Counted from the stretch's first letter, positions 1-8,114 are shown. The stretch is 20,000 nucleotides of DNA from Priapulus caudatus (GCF_000485595.1 NW_014578591.1:32322-52321), one strand, 5' to 3'. Numbers and translations are program-made. Notes: a model not told the origin generated them from the sequence alone.

Positions 1-52
<52 letters not shown>
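1..52 (+). repeat. (GA)n tract, right end only
   Basis: Nearly pure GA dinucleotides with one AA interruption, cut by the window start. It abuts the same complex sequence that follows the long GA tract at 10661-11164. It is therefore the homologous tract of copy A, and more of it probably lies upstream. Confidence 0.97.
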
Positions 53-436
53 TTCCCACCCTTTCTAATACCTGTATTATAAGTGGAATGGTTGGCCGAG
101 ATTCGGCCATCCAGGGAGTGACGACTCTGGAATATTTTAGTTTAATATCACAAGTGTAACATGTTATTAGTGGACGCGACTCTGTAATAAAACGCGATTG
201 CTGTCCAAATATTCGCACTAATCGTGTTGGTAATGATAGAGCTGCTAGGGTCGTAAAACTTTTTAATTCTAGGATAGCTCGTGCGTATTCTTCCGGATTA
301 CGTGGATTATTTCTGACTCCTGTTTAGTTACCTACTAGCGTCTGAAAATCCGCATAATTGCCATCTTACCGTGTAATTTATCATTAAGGTATTACGCAAT
401 CAATCCTCACGTTGACCCCACGATTCAACCTTTCCC

Positions 437-480
437 TCATTAGCATTGCTGCGACCTTTAAAGCCTAATTATGCTAATGA
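437..480. repeat. Inverted repeat with octamer-like arms
   Basis: TCATTAGCAT (437-446) and ATGCTAATGA (471-480) are exact reverse complements separated by 24 bases. Each arm carries ATGCTAAT, close to the POU-family octamer ATGCAAAT. Copy B keeps the left arm exactly and has one extra G in the right arm (11579-11622). A hairpin or a paired homeodomain-type site are both possible; function is inferred only. Confidence 0.5.
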
Positions 481-758
481 CATGTTTTGATTATTTATAT
501 TTAATGAGGATTTTGTTGTGATATATACACGCCAGCCGTGCATTTAAACTAGTGCAAGCCGATAATTATTATATCATAATTACAGTCTACGTCTCCTACA
601 TCCGCCTCTATATCATTATCCACTACGGCACGGAGACACCGTTTAGCGAAAGCTTGCCAACATGCGAGTATTTAACTCGTATATCCGATCAGAGTCCGAC
701 CATTTATCGGATCATAATTTTAAACGCCACAGATTTTCGAGATCATGCTCAGAACCAA

Positions 759-770
759 CGTCACGTGACG
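759..770. promoter_or_regulatory. Palindromic E-box (CLEAR/M-box-like)
   Basis: CGTCACGTGACG is a perfect 12-base palindrome containing GTCACGTGAC, the preferred site of MiT/TFE and USF-type bHLH-zipper factors. Copy B has an added A (11930-11940) that breaks it. Binding is inferred from the motif alone, and such motifs occur by chance. Confidence 0.3.
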
Positions 771-833
771 ATCGTCAATCCAAACACGAACTAATCGTGA
801 CTAGGCAATCATCGCCGAGTCATTCTCGCGGTA

Positions 834-843
834 TCTCGCGAGA
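834..843. promoter_or_regulatory. TCTCGCGAGA palindrome
   Basis: A perfect 10-base palindrome identical to the CGCG-box motif known from animal housekeeping promoters. Copy B reads differently here, so conservation is not shown. No promoter context or gene follows, so a chance match is possible. Confidence 0.25.
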
Positions 844-976
844 TCTCACCGTCCCATAATTACGCGCAGATGCGTTCACCTCGTTGGCTGTCTGTCTCTC
901 GGGTCGAGATGCTGCTCTACTATCGAGCCGATTGACACGGATTATATGCGGAAGGTTCATTATATATATAATATTA

Positions 977-1002
977 ATTACATAATATATTCATTATGTA
1001 AT
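977..1002. repeat. AT-rich hairpin
   Basis: ATTACATAAT (977-986) and ATTATGTAAT (993-1002) are perfect 10-base inverted arms around a 6-base loop, inside an AT-rich run from about 957 to 1025. Copy B carries a degenerate version near 12150-12185. It could extrude as a cruciform. It is not followed by a T tract and does not look like a terminator. Confidence 0.55.
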
Positions 1003-1137
1003 ATATTCAGTATATATAACATAAACTTCTTACGTCGGGAGGTTAGGTTAGCGGCCGCGGGACAACAAAGTGATGAGGTCTTTATTGTACGCTGCTGTTC
1101 GCTCACTATTATCGCAGTGATGCAAGTAGTGTTAACC

Positions 1138-1318
1138 GACACACATGCAGACCCACGGACGCACACACGCACACACATGCATGCACGCACGCACACGCTC
1201 GCGTACGTACGCACGCACACACATGCATGCACGCACGCACACGCTCGCGCACATACGCACGCACAAACACCCACACGCACGCACACGCTCACGCACGTGC
1301 GCACGCACAAATACCTAC
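1138..1318 (+). repeat. (CA)n array with CACG/CATG interruptions (copy A)
   Basis: Degenerate CA repeat rich in CACG, CATGCATG and GTACGTACG. The long reading frames across it on both strands are repeat-coded His/Thr or Cys/Val runs, not genes. Alternating purine-pyrimidine sequence of this type can adopt Z-DNA. The matching copy B block (12370-12612) is longer and more degenerate. Confidence 0.92.
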
Positions 1319-1474
1319 ACGTACGGTTTTTCGTTTTACTGCAAGTATAGTAGCAGAGATCTCCGTTATCTACCCCAGCATCGCTTGCCAACATTGCAAG
1401 TCTCTTCCTTTAACCGCTGCTTAACCCTCGGCAACGATTACTCGTATAGGTGCCTGCTCAGGTCTTCCCCTCGC
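1319..1474. other. Short island between the CA and CT arrays (copy A)
   Basis: About 155 bases of ordinary sequence whose core from 1370 is well kept in copy B from 12671. No gene or clear motif is seen. Confidence 0.7.
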
Positions 1475-1481
1475 TCTCTGC

Positions 1482-1527
<46 letters not shown>

Positions 1528-1755
1528 CTCTTTCTTTCTTTCTCTCTCTCGCTCTCTCTTTCTTTCTCTCTCTCGCTCTCTTTCTCTTTTTCTCTTTCTT
1601 TCTCTCTCTCGCTCTCACACACATGCACATACAGACTCTCTCACTCTCCCCCACTTCTCTCTCTCTCCCTCGTTCTCTCGCTCCCACCTCTCTCTCCCCT
1701 CTCTCTTTCTCCCACTTCTCTCTCTCTCTCTCTCCCACTTCTCTCTCTCTGTCCC

Positions 1756-1804
<49 letters not shown>

Positions 1805-1890
1805 TTCTCTCTCTCTCTCGCCCACTTCTCTCTCGCCCTCCCTCTTTCTCTCTCCCCCTCGACTTCTTCTGTCCCCCGCTCTCGCTAGCC
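1475..1890 (+). repeat. (CT)n array (copy A)
   Basis: Polypyrimidine tract on the + strand: pure CT runs mixed with CTTT, CTCG and CCCACTT blocks. The phrase CCCACTTCTCTCTC recurs about six times between 1700 and 1840, so it has a loose higher-order pattern. A short CA-rich break lies at 1616-1635. Overlapping reading frames encode only Ser-Leu or Arg-Glu repeats and are rejected as genes. Homopurine-homopyrimidine DNA of this length can form triplex (H-DNA). Confidence 0.95.
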
Positions 1891-2099
1891 GTCGTCTGGG
1901 GCATGTACTCGTACATGTACTCGCTTAAGGAGGAGAGTAGCATGAGCGGCGTATTATTGCGTTTAGCTGCGTAGCTCCTCCCTTACATTGCGACATTACC
2001 TTGCGACATTACCTGCACGAAAATGCAATTTGCGACGGCAAATAGTCACGTGACACCCGCGCAGACGTCACACCCGCGCAGAGTTTACGGTGGATGCCG
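1891..2099. other. Island between CT and GA arrays (copy A)
   Basis: About 210 bases of complex sequence framed by a CT array on the left and a GA array on the right, so the flanks are inverted relative to each other. Contents: a GTACATG/CATGTAC dyad near 1902-1920; a perfect tandem 13-mer TTGCGACATTACC (1988-2013); the palindrome GTCACGTGAC (2045-2054); and a repeated 13-mer ACACCCGCGCAGA (2053-2065 and 2070-2082). Copy B has it at 13536-13764 with degenerate direct repeats. No gene is seen. Confidence 0.7.
2045..2054. promoter_or_regulatory. GTCACGTGAC E-box palindrome, intact in both copies
   Basis: A perfect 10-base CLEAR/USF-type site. Unlike the one at 759-770, it is intact in copy B (13696-13705). 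It sits beside the repeated GC-rich 13-mer ACACCCGCGCAGA. Regulatory use is inferred; no transcript is identified nearby. Confidence 0.35.
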
Positions 2100-2418
2100 T
2101 AGATATAGAGAATGAGAGAAAGAGAGCGAAATAGAGAGAGAAGGATAGAAATAGAGAGAAATAGAGAGAAAGAGAGATAGAAGAAGAGAGAGAGAGGGGG
2201 AGAGGAAGAGAGCGAAATAGAGAGAGAAGGAGAGAAATAGAGAGAGAGAGGGGGGAAGGGGGAGAGGAAGAGAGTGAAATAGAGAGAGGGAGAGAAGAAG
2301 AAAGCGAAATAGAGAGAGGTTGGAGATAAAGAGAGCGAAATAGAGAGCGAGAGAGAGAAAGAGCTCGAAATAGAGAGAGAGAGAGAGGGGGAGAGAGGAA
2401 GATCGAGAGAGAAGGGGG
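2100..2418 (+). repeat. (GA)n array with GAAATA phrases (copy A)
   Basis: Homopurine tract on the + strand, interrupted regularly by AGCGAAATAGAGAGAG phrases that recur about eight times. That gives a loose higher-order repeat, not a plain dinucleotide array. Copy B has the same phrases in the same order (13765-14075). Reading frames here encode Ser-Leu or Tyr-Phe-Ser repeats on the minus strand and are not genes. Confidence 0.94.
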
Positions 2419-3719
2419 GTGCGCGCGAGAAGGTAAGCGTGACTTTGACACACGATGCGGAAAAGCTTCTCCGCAAAAATCTAAACCGAAAATGACTCAC
2501 GATTAAAAATAACCTGTAGCGATTATGGTCGAGTCTTTGCGAAAAGCACGCCATGGAGCATGCGGGCTGTAGGCTCACTGGGCGTGTGTGTTGATCTAGC
2601 CGCTCGCCCGACGCTTCTCCCGCTATTATATCTACACACGGAATGGCTGAATGCGCGCGGAAATTGCTCTGAAACGACCCCGAGTTTCCATCGTATGCTG
2701 CCATGATCTTAGCTGCGGTCGTTATTTCGGCTTGTGTCAGCCTATGTTGCATGCAGACGCGCGCGCATGCGTATAATTGCTGTCAAATATGGCGCCCTAT
2801 GAAAAGTCGTCCGCGCCATTAGCAGCGTTTACGTGGGAATGTTTTCCGTGATTCAGGGATGACAGCAGCACGAGACAACATAATGGCGCAATTTCTATCT
2901 GCAATAATATACAGAGAACGTTAGAATTTCTAAACGCCATCGGTAGTTAATAGATAGCCCTGATCAGACAATACTAAAGGAAAAATATACTAGAGGTACT
3001 GGCTGCGTATACTTCCCACCCAGTCTCGATGGTGAATATGGGATCGGCGCTCAGCGTTTGGTTCAAACGAAGTTATGATAACAAACTCGAATTGAGATGT
3101 AACGTTAATTTATTTGGCAGATGGAGCTCACTATCTCACAACCTCCGCTCATCTGTTTGAATATAGAATTAGTCTGGCCGCTAGATTTCTTTAGGGAGAC
3201 GTCGTACGGTCATCCCTATTGTTGTTTTCCGGGTGCTCACGGAATAACGCAACGTAATTTTTCTCTCTGATGTCAAAGCGATTCGTCGGTCATTTCGACC
3301 CGATGTTTTCGCAAGTATTTGTTGGCCGTAAACGTGTTGTATTTTCACTGCTACTTACCCACGCAAGTAAACAGTCACTTACGCGGCATTATGTAGCAAG
3401 ATCTCTGGGCCTAACCCAGCGAGCAAACAGAGAAAGATAACTATACCGTGAGAGTCACCTTTCCTCGTTCGTACTCCGTATTGGAAGCGACAGTTAAACA
3501 AAAAAATATCAATAGGAAATACGGCGGTGATTCTCTATCATCTAGCCCCGTCTGTAGGCTCTGTATGGAGATAGCGTGGTGGTGGGGGGGGGTGCATGCT
3601 GATAATGGGAGACTATGTAGGCTACGAGCACGGGCCGCAAAAACGAAAATTGAACGAAAATCTCGCTGAGGAGGCAGACAGCAGTAATCGGGGCACGCTT
3701 CATGTTTGCGCACTCGTTA

Positions 3720-4330
3720 TAGAATGCCGTTAACGTTGTTCCGCGACGCCCGTTTTATCTCGTCGCTCTCGCTCCCTCGCTTTCCTCCAATCATGCGTCA
3801 TCGCTTTCCTCCAATCATGCGTCATTAACGGCAGCATGCGTTGCTATTGACGCTGCTACTGACGTCTGCCACGTGACGTAGATCGCAGGCGTACCTCTTT
3901 CTACGCGCGCGCGCGCTCAATGTCGTCACAACTCATTCCGCACGCAGACGAGAGAACCCATTGTAGAAACAAGAGGCGGCATATTTTAGGTATTATATTT
4001 TTTTTTTTGACTTCCGTCAACGTTACGCGCACCTGCGATGCGGTTCTCATCTGCTTCTCTCCCGATGAGTTTCGCAAATTCCTACCCTGCACCAACCGAG
4101 TGCGGGCGTCGTCGAGCGAGAGCCGCGGCGCGCGCGGGGTGTCGGCAGGGTACAGAGGCGGTACGTGTTTTCTTTCGCCGACGATCGGCGTGTCGGCACG
4201 TTTAAAAAACTTTGCGCGGTGGTGACAGAGCATATTTACCTGCGAGCAGCAGCTGTAGCCGCCGCAATTTGTAGCCCGCTATATTCGCACCTGTTCGCAT
4301 CCCACGTGATGCTATTCCGTCGACAGGTAA
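3720..4330 (+). promoter_or_regulatory. CpG-rich, promoter-like block (copy A)
   Basis: The block is dense in CG dinucleotides, notably 3901-3920 and 4081-4215. It holds CACGTGACGTA (E-box overlapping a CRE-like TGACGT, 3870-3880), two copies of a CCAAT-containing 24-mer upstream, and a splice-donor-like CAG|GTAAATG with its junction after 4326. The donor is near-consensus and survives in copy B as CAG|GTAATG (junction after 16071). This could be the promoter and non-coding first exon of a gene beyond the visible complex segments. No matching acceptor and coding exon could be paired, so the call is weak. Confidence 0.25.
3778..3825. repeat. Perfect tandem duplication of a 24-mer with CCAAT and TGCGTCAT
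   Basis: Two adjacent identical 24-base units (3778-3801, 3802-3825), each containing CTCCAATC (CCAAT box) and ATGCGTCAT (a CRE-like half-site, TGACGCAT on the other strand). Copy B keeps two units with small errors at 15494-15547, so the tandem arrangement predates the long duplication or was copied with it. Confidence 0.75.
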
Positions 4331-4387
4331 ATGATAATCACGGCCAGGTGTAGCATCGTGTGGGCGCTGCGGTAAATACGCGTACAG

Positions 4388-4457
4388 GTACGAGCAAGCT
4401 AGACACTGGGTACACGTACGGCAGACTAGACCCTGATACAAGTACGGCAGACTAGAC
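4388..4457. repeat. Three-unit degenerate 26-28-base tandem repeat
   Basis: GTACGGCAGACTAGAC occurs exactly at 4416-4431 and 4442-4457. A diverged unit, GTACGAGCAAGCTAGAC, starts at 4388, giving spacings of 28 and 26. The same three units sit in copy B at 16134-16204. No terminal repeats or gene accompany it. Confidence 0.7.
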
Positions 4458-4503
4458 ATGTCCTAGTAATCGTGACACAGACACCACGTCAGCTTAGCTA
4501 TTG

Positions 4504-4511
4504 TGACGTCA
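4504..4511. promoter_or_regulatory. Exact CRE, TGACGTCA
   Basis: The palindromic cAMP-response element within TTGTGACGTCATCATCTCC is identical in copy B (16254-16261), and the flanks are unusually well conserved. The motif is the consensus of CREB/ATF-type bZIP factors; use here is inferred. It lies about 180 bases beyond the splice-donor-like site of the CpG-rich block. Confidence 0.4.
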
Positions 4512-4644
4512 TCATCTCCTATAATCCGGCGCACTAACCTTTAAGCAAATGAGTCTTTTACCTTTCCGCGATAATATTATTATTTTGATATCTAAACGCG
4601 GGAGTGTAATCCCACAGAGCCCGCTCAGCACGATTGCAGACAAG

Positions 4645-4950
4645 CGAGAGAGAGAGGGGGCAGGGAGAGAGATAAAGAGAGCGAGAGAGAGAGAGGGGGC
4701 AGGGAGAGAGATAAAGAGAGCGAGAGAGAGAGAGAGGAGGAGAGAGGAGAGGAAGAGAGAGAGAGGGGGGCAGGAGGGAGAGGATAAAGGAGAGCGAGAG
4801 AGAGAGAGAGAGAGGCGTAAGGTAGGAGAGAGATAAAGAGAGGCGAGAGAGCGAGAGCCAGAGGGGGGAGAGGCAGCAGAGCGACTAGAGAGTAAGAGAG
4901 AGGGGTCAGGGAAGAGAGAGAGAGAGAGAGAGGAGAAGGAGAAAGGGAAA
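4645..4950 (+). repeat. (GA)n array, G-rich variant (copy A)
   Basis: GA repeat interrupted by GGGGGCAGGGAGAGAGATAAAG phrases that recur three times in its left half, giving a higher-order pattern of about 47 bases. Copy B equivalent is 16395-16705. Glu-Arg reading frames across it are repeat-coded and rejected. Confidence 0.93.
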
Positions 4951-5055
4951 AGAGAGATAGATAATAAGTAGATACATAGATATATAAGATAGATAGAGTA
5001 AGTAGATAGATAGAGTAGATAGATAGACTACGATAGATAGATAGATAGAGAGAGA
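4951..5055 (+). repeat. Short (GATA)n tract (copy A)
   Basis: GATA/GTAGATA repeats directly continuing from the GA array. The same compound tract lies in copy B at 16706-16810. It has the same motif as the long array at 7441-8312 but lacks its ATCGATCGAT interruptions. Confidence 0.9.
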
Positions 5056-5440
5056 TGGTAGCCGCAGTGATAGTTTGAGCGGGATAGTTGTACTAGCGTT
5101 ATTTATGCTTAGAGAAGCGGCCTGGCATGTCTTCCGTGTAGCGCCTCATGCACGGGACTCGAGCCATGTATGAGCCGTGAAATCGCTTAATTGGCTCCAT
5201 AATCAGTTATATACGGCGACACTGGGCGGAAGGAAGGAAGGAGGTGGGTGCAGCTGTGCTTAGGAAGTGAGTCCACCTGTCAGCCGCTAGCGAATCACGC
5301 GAAGGCATGTGGGTAGGGGTGGATGGTGTGGTTGACGGAGGATGTGTTCCCGGTAGAAACGTGAATCACGGGCAGTTTATTCCATCCCGTCACGGCGAGC
5401 GTAGAACGTTCCGTCCCCGTGCCGACCCCAAAAAGAAATT
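5056..5440. other. Island ending in an A-rich tail (copy A)
   Basis: About 385 bases of mixed, G-rich sequence with GGAAGGAAGGAAGG near 5229 and a conserved 3' end (ACGTTCCGTCCCC, CCGACCCC, then an A-rich run continuing as AAATAAATA). A retroposon 3' end (SINE, or LINE tail) would look like this, and copy B near 17130 has GTTTGATTCC, weakly like a pol III B box. No A box at the right distance, no target-site duplication and no family match were recognised. Plain single-copy sequence is equally possible. Confidence 0.3.
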
Positions 5441-5652
5441 TAAAAACATAAAAATAAATATTTATATAAATATATAATTATATTATAATAATATTATTAT
5501 TATATAATTGTATATATAATTATTATTATTATTATTAATTAATTAATTATTAATATTTTAATTATTATAAACAATATTAATGATTATATTTAAATATATA
5601 TATATACTATATATAATTTTATATATACAACATATATTTTAATATATATTAA
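5441..5652. repeat. AT island (copy A)
   Basis: About 210 bases almost without G or C: TATATA, (ATT)n and TTAATTAATTAAT runs. The copy B equivalent (17192-17402) diverges inside by slippage but ends at exactly the same AACGTAAATCACCAGAAGCGCG-type junction (5651 and 17401). Such islands can act as easily unwound DNA or matrix-attachment sequence; no such role is shown here. Confidence 0.85.
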
Positions 5653-6206
5653 CGTAAATCACCAGAAGCGCGTCAGGAAACGAGGTTGAGGAGCGAATCA
5701 GCTGATTCTCGCAAATATACGCGTGCGCTCTATCTCATCTCGACAGATGAACATTTCCATGACGGTCTTTGTGGCATTAGCATAGTTCGCTAAAGCTTCC
5801 AGCGAACCATCTTTCGCGATTCGTGACAGATTCAAGCTCCGTTTCCATCCGCCCCGCTCTAAAAAACTGCTCGCTTGCAGTGCTTATAAATACGCGGAAA
5901 TGTTACAATATCAGAAATATGGCGAGCAATGCGCTCTCTCATCGCATATAGCTGTTTGATGGATAACTACACGAGGCACCTGACTGCAGTCTTAATACCT
6001 GTGTCATGGGCCAGGCAATAATACTCTGCGTACGCGCACCCTGCACGTGACGGCACGAAAAGGGTCGCGGCGAGCTTTTTTGTTCCCTCCTTCACCCTTT
6101 TCAGATCGCATTTCGTGAATTGTGGCGGGGCCCGGCGGTTGAAAAAAGAAATTTGTCGAGCATCGAGCAATTTACGCGCGAATCCTGCCGAGATCGGCAC
6201 TCGTGA
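5653..6206. other. Complex segment with TATA-like box and acceptor-like site (copy A)
   Basis: About 550 bases of non-repetitive sequence well kept in copy B (17403-17957). It holds a TATA-like box (5885-5892) and a polypyrimidine stretch ending TTTTCAG|ATCG (junction after 6104; after 17866 in copy B), which resembles a 3' splice site. No open frame spans both copies consistently. Minus-strand frames (77 codons in A, 86 in B) share only a few residues before shifting frame. Confidence 0.5.
5885..5914 (+). promoter_or_regulatory. TATA-like core promoter candidate
   Basis: CTTATAAATACGCG carries TATAAATA at 5885-5892, and TCAG (initiator-like, A at 5913) lies 28 bases downstream. Copy B has the identical TATA (17643-17650) and TCAAA at 17671, 30 bases on. 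Spacing and motifs fit an arthropod TATA-Inr promoter. The only downstream frame is short (10 codons in A; 33 codons from 17678 in B) and not shared, so a non-coding transcript or chance is as likely. Confidence 0.3.
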
Positions 6207-6383
6207 GAGAGAGAGATTGGGTGAGAGAGACTGAGAGGTGAGAGAATCGAGAGAGAGAGGAGAGAATTAAAAAGAGAGAGTGAGAGAAGAGATGGATGAG
6301 AAAGAGAGGCGGGGGTGACGAAGAGAAGAGAAGAGAGCGAGAGAGAAAGAGAGAGAAGAGAGAGAGAAAAAGAGGTGTGAGAG

Positions 6384-6417
<34 letters not shown>

Positions 6418-6472
6418 GTTAGAGAGAGAGGGGGAGAGAGAGGGGGTGAGAGGGTGAGCGAGAGAGAGAGAG
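6207..6472 (+). repeat. (GA)n array (copy A)
   Basis: Irregular GA repeat with GTGAGAG and AAGAGAG interruptions, running straight into a TG array. Copy B equivalent is 17958-18228. No gene. Confidence 0.93.
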
Positions 6473-6602
6473 CACACGCAGTCTGTGTGTGCGTGTGTGA
6501 CGCAGCGCGTCGTCTGTGTATGCGTGTGTGTGCGTGTGTGCGTGTGTGTGTGCCCTGTCGTGAGCGCAGCGCGTCTGTGTGTGTAGGGTGAGCTTGTGTG
6601 AA
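6473..6602 (+). repeat. (TG)n array (copy A)
   Basis: TG repeat with CG interruptions (TGTGTGTGCGTGTGTG). It contains GCAGCGCGTC twice (near 6501 and 6565). Copy B equivalent is 18229-18357. It is in inverse orientation to the CA array at 6791-7145. Confidence 0.92.
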
Positions 6603-6790
6603 GGGGGGGTTTAGTAGAACGTGAGTATAAATAGAGAGGGAGGATCAGAGTGCGGTCGGCCGGCATTTCGACGCAGTATGCCCGATAACAAATTCGCGAC
6701 CCTGCCGATGGTCAAACGATGGCGTGAAGCAGTGCGCGAACAGCGAAGCCGGCTGCCGATGACAACTGATTTGCTGGCGTAGTCCCGATG
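6603..6790. other. Island between TG and CA arrays (copy A)
   Basis: About 190 bases of complex, GC-rich sequence framed by complementary repeats. Copy A has GAGTATAAATAGAGAG near 6621, a strong TATA-like match that copy B lacks (GAGATAATGAGAAG). An ATG at 6678 opens a 34-codon frame to TAG at 6780-6782; copy B keeps the ATG and first six codons (18428) and then shifts frame. Neither frame resembles a known protein. Confidence 0.55.
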
Positions 6791-7145
6791 GGCCGTACAC
6801 ACAGTCACATGCACACACACACGACCACACACACACACATACAACACAATCGCACACGACACAAACACACACGACGCACACACACACACACACACACAAC
6901 ACACGCGGCGTGCGCAGCGGCGACACGACACAACACGCACAACACATCACACACACACACTCACATACACACACAGACACACGCACAAACCACGACAACA
7001 CAACACCACCACACACACAATCACACAGCCACACACAAGTTCCCACACACCACAACCTCACACAACCACACACACACACACACACCACACACACAACACA
7101 CACACACACACAGTCACACACAGCACACAACGACAGCACAGCAGC
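6791..7145 (+). repeat. (CA)n array with CGACA interruptions (copy A)
   Basis: About 355 bases of degenerate CA repeat with ACGACAC, ACCAC and AACAC units. Copy B equivalent is 18542-18902. His/Thr and Cys/Val reading frames are repeat-coded, not genes. Confidence 0.94.
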
Positions 7146-7440
7146 AGCACACAGCATGTAGCGCAAGCCACCGTAGCGTACAATTACACGCGCAGGTTAT
7201 TTCGGCAGAGCTGACGGAAAACGCGCACGGCGCGTAAAATGGGTCAGGCTTATCCGCCCAGCGATCGTCAGCGGCGGCCGGCGAGAGCGACACGACGATG
7301 ATGATGGATGATGAATGAGATCCGCCTTCCACGCTTATTGAAAGTAGCTCGCGCTTTAACGCGAACGGAAGAGACTACACGCAAAGTAGATATTATTATG
7401 TATCAAGAAGCTCTAAGCAATACTATATATACTAATCATA
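7146..7440. other. Island between CA and GATA arrays (copy A)
   Basis: About 295 bases of complex sequence, well conserved in copy B (18903-19180) around CAATTACACGCGCAGG, and containing a short (GATGAT)n run near 7297-7318. No gene or clear regulatory motif is seen. Confidence 0.7.
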
Positions 7441-7474
7441 TAATATATAGATAGATAGAGATCAATCGATCGAT

Positions 7475-7515
<41 letters not shown>

Positions 7516-7706
7516 CGAAATAGATCAATCGATGCGATAGAAAGATAGATAGATAGATAGATAAGAGTAGATAGACTAGATAGATTAGATAGATAGATAT
7601 AGATAGAATGAATAGATCAATCGATCGATAGAAAGATAATAGATAGATAGATAGATAGATTAGATAGTTAAGATTAGATAGATAGATAGATAATCAATCG
7701 ATCGAT

Positions 7707-7751
<45 letters not shown>

Positions 7752-7961
7752 ATAGATAGATAGAAGATAGATAGAGTAGATATGATAGATCGATCGACTC
7801 GATAGATAGATAGATTAGATAAATAGTATAGATTGATAAATGGAGGATTGATAGATAGACTAGATAGATAGATATGATAAGATAGAATAGATAAGAATAG
7901 ATAGATAAGATAGATAGATAGATGAAGATACGATTATGCTGGTAGATCGATAGCTAGATAC

Positions 7962-7993
<32 letters not shown>

Positions 7994-8077
7994 ACGATAG
8001 ATAGATAGATAGTTAGTAGATAATTAGATAGATAGATTAGTGATAGATACGATAGATAACAGACTAGATAGATAGAT

Positions 8078-8114
<37 letters not shown>

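Larger units (their letters stand above)
53..1137. other. Complex non-coding segment, left part of the unit (copy A)
   Basis: About 1.1 kb of moderately AT-rich single-copy-looking sequence with no supported gene. Reading frames are short and break differently in copy B (11165-12365), so they are not conserved. The segment holds an octamer-type inverted repeat (437-480), an E-box palindrome (759-770), a CGCG palindrome (834-843) and an AT hairpin (977-1002). Position 1041 has two TTAGG-like units, too few to be telomeric. Nothing resembles a known transposon end. Confidence 0.7.
2419..4644. other. Large complex non-coding segment, centre of the unit (copy A)
   Basis: About 2.2 kb with no supported gene. 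Frames are all short, and copy B (14076-16394) disrupts them at different points. The part at 2419-3420 shows no clear feature beyond ordinary mixed sequence. From about 3720 the base composition becomes CpG-rich, with a tandem 24-mer (3778-3825), E-box and CRE-like sites, a strong splice-donor-like site, a 26-base tandem repeat and an exact CRE. If any part of the unit is a promoter, this is the best candidate. Confidence 0.6.

Noticed and set aside
1041-1050. GGTTAGGTTA, resembling the insect telomere repeat TTAGG
   Set aside because: Only two units and interrupted in copy B; far too short to call telomeric.
946-1974. Several long reading frames across the CA and CT arrays on both strands
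   Set aside because: They encode only repeat-derived His-Thr, Cys-Val, Ser-Leu or Arg-Glu runs; a dinucleotide array leaves several frames open by composition.
5967-6200. Minus-strand 77-codon frame, partner of an 86-codon frame at 17667-17927
   Set aside because: The proteins share only a short run around GTKKLA before the frames diverge, so there is no conserved product.
6645-7237. 149- to 173-codon frames rich in Cys-Val or His-Thr
   Set aside because: Repeat-coded across the CA array; copy B frames differ in length and ends.
7461-7711. Regularly spaced 20-mers in the GATA array, CRISPR-like at first sight
   Set aside because: The spacers are GATA repeats themselves, and the context is a eukaryotic microsatellite.
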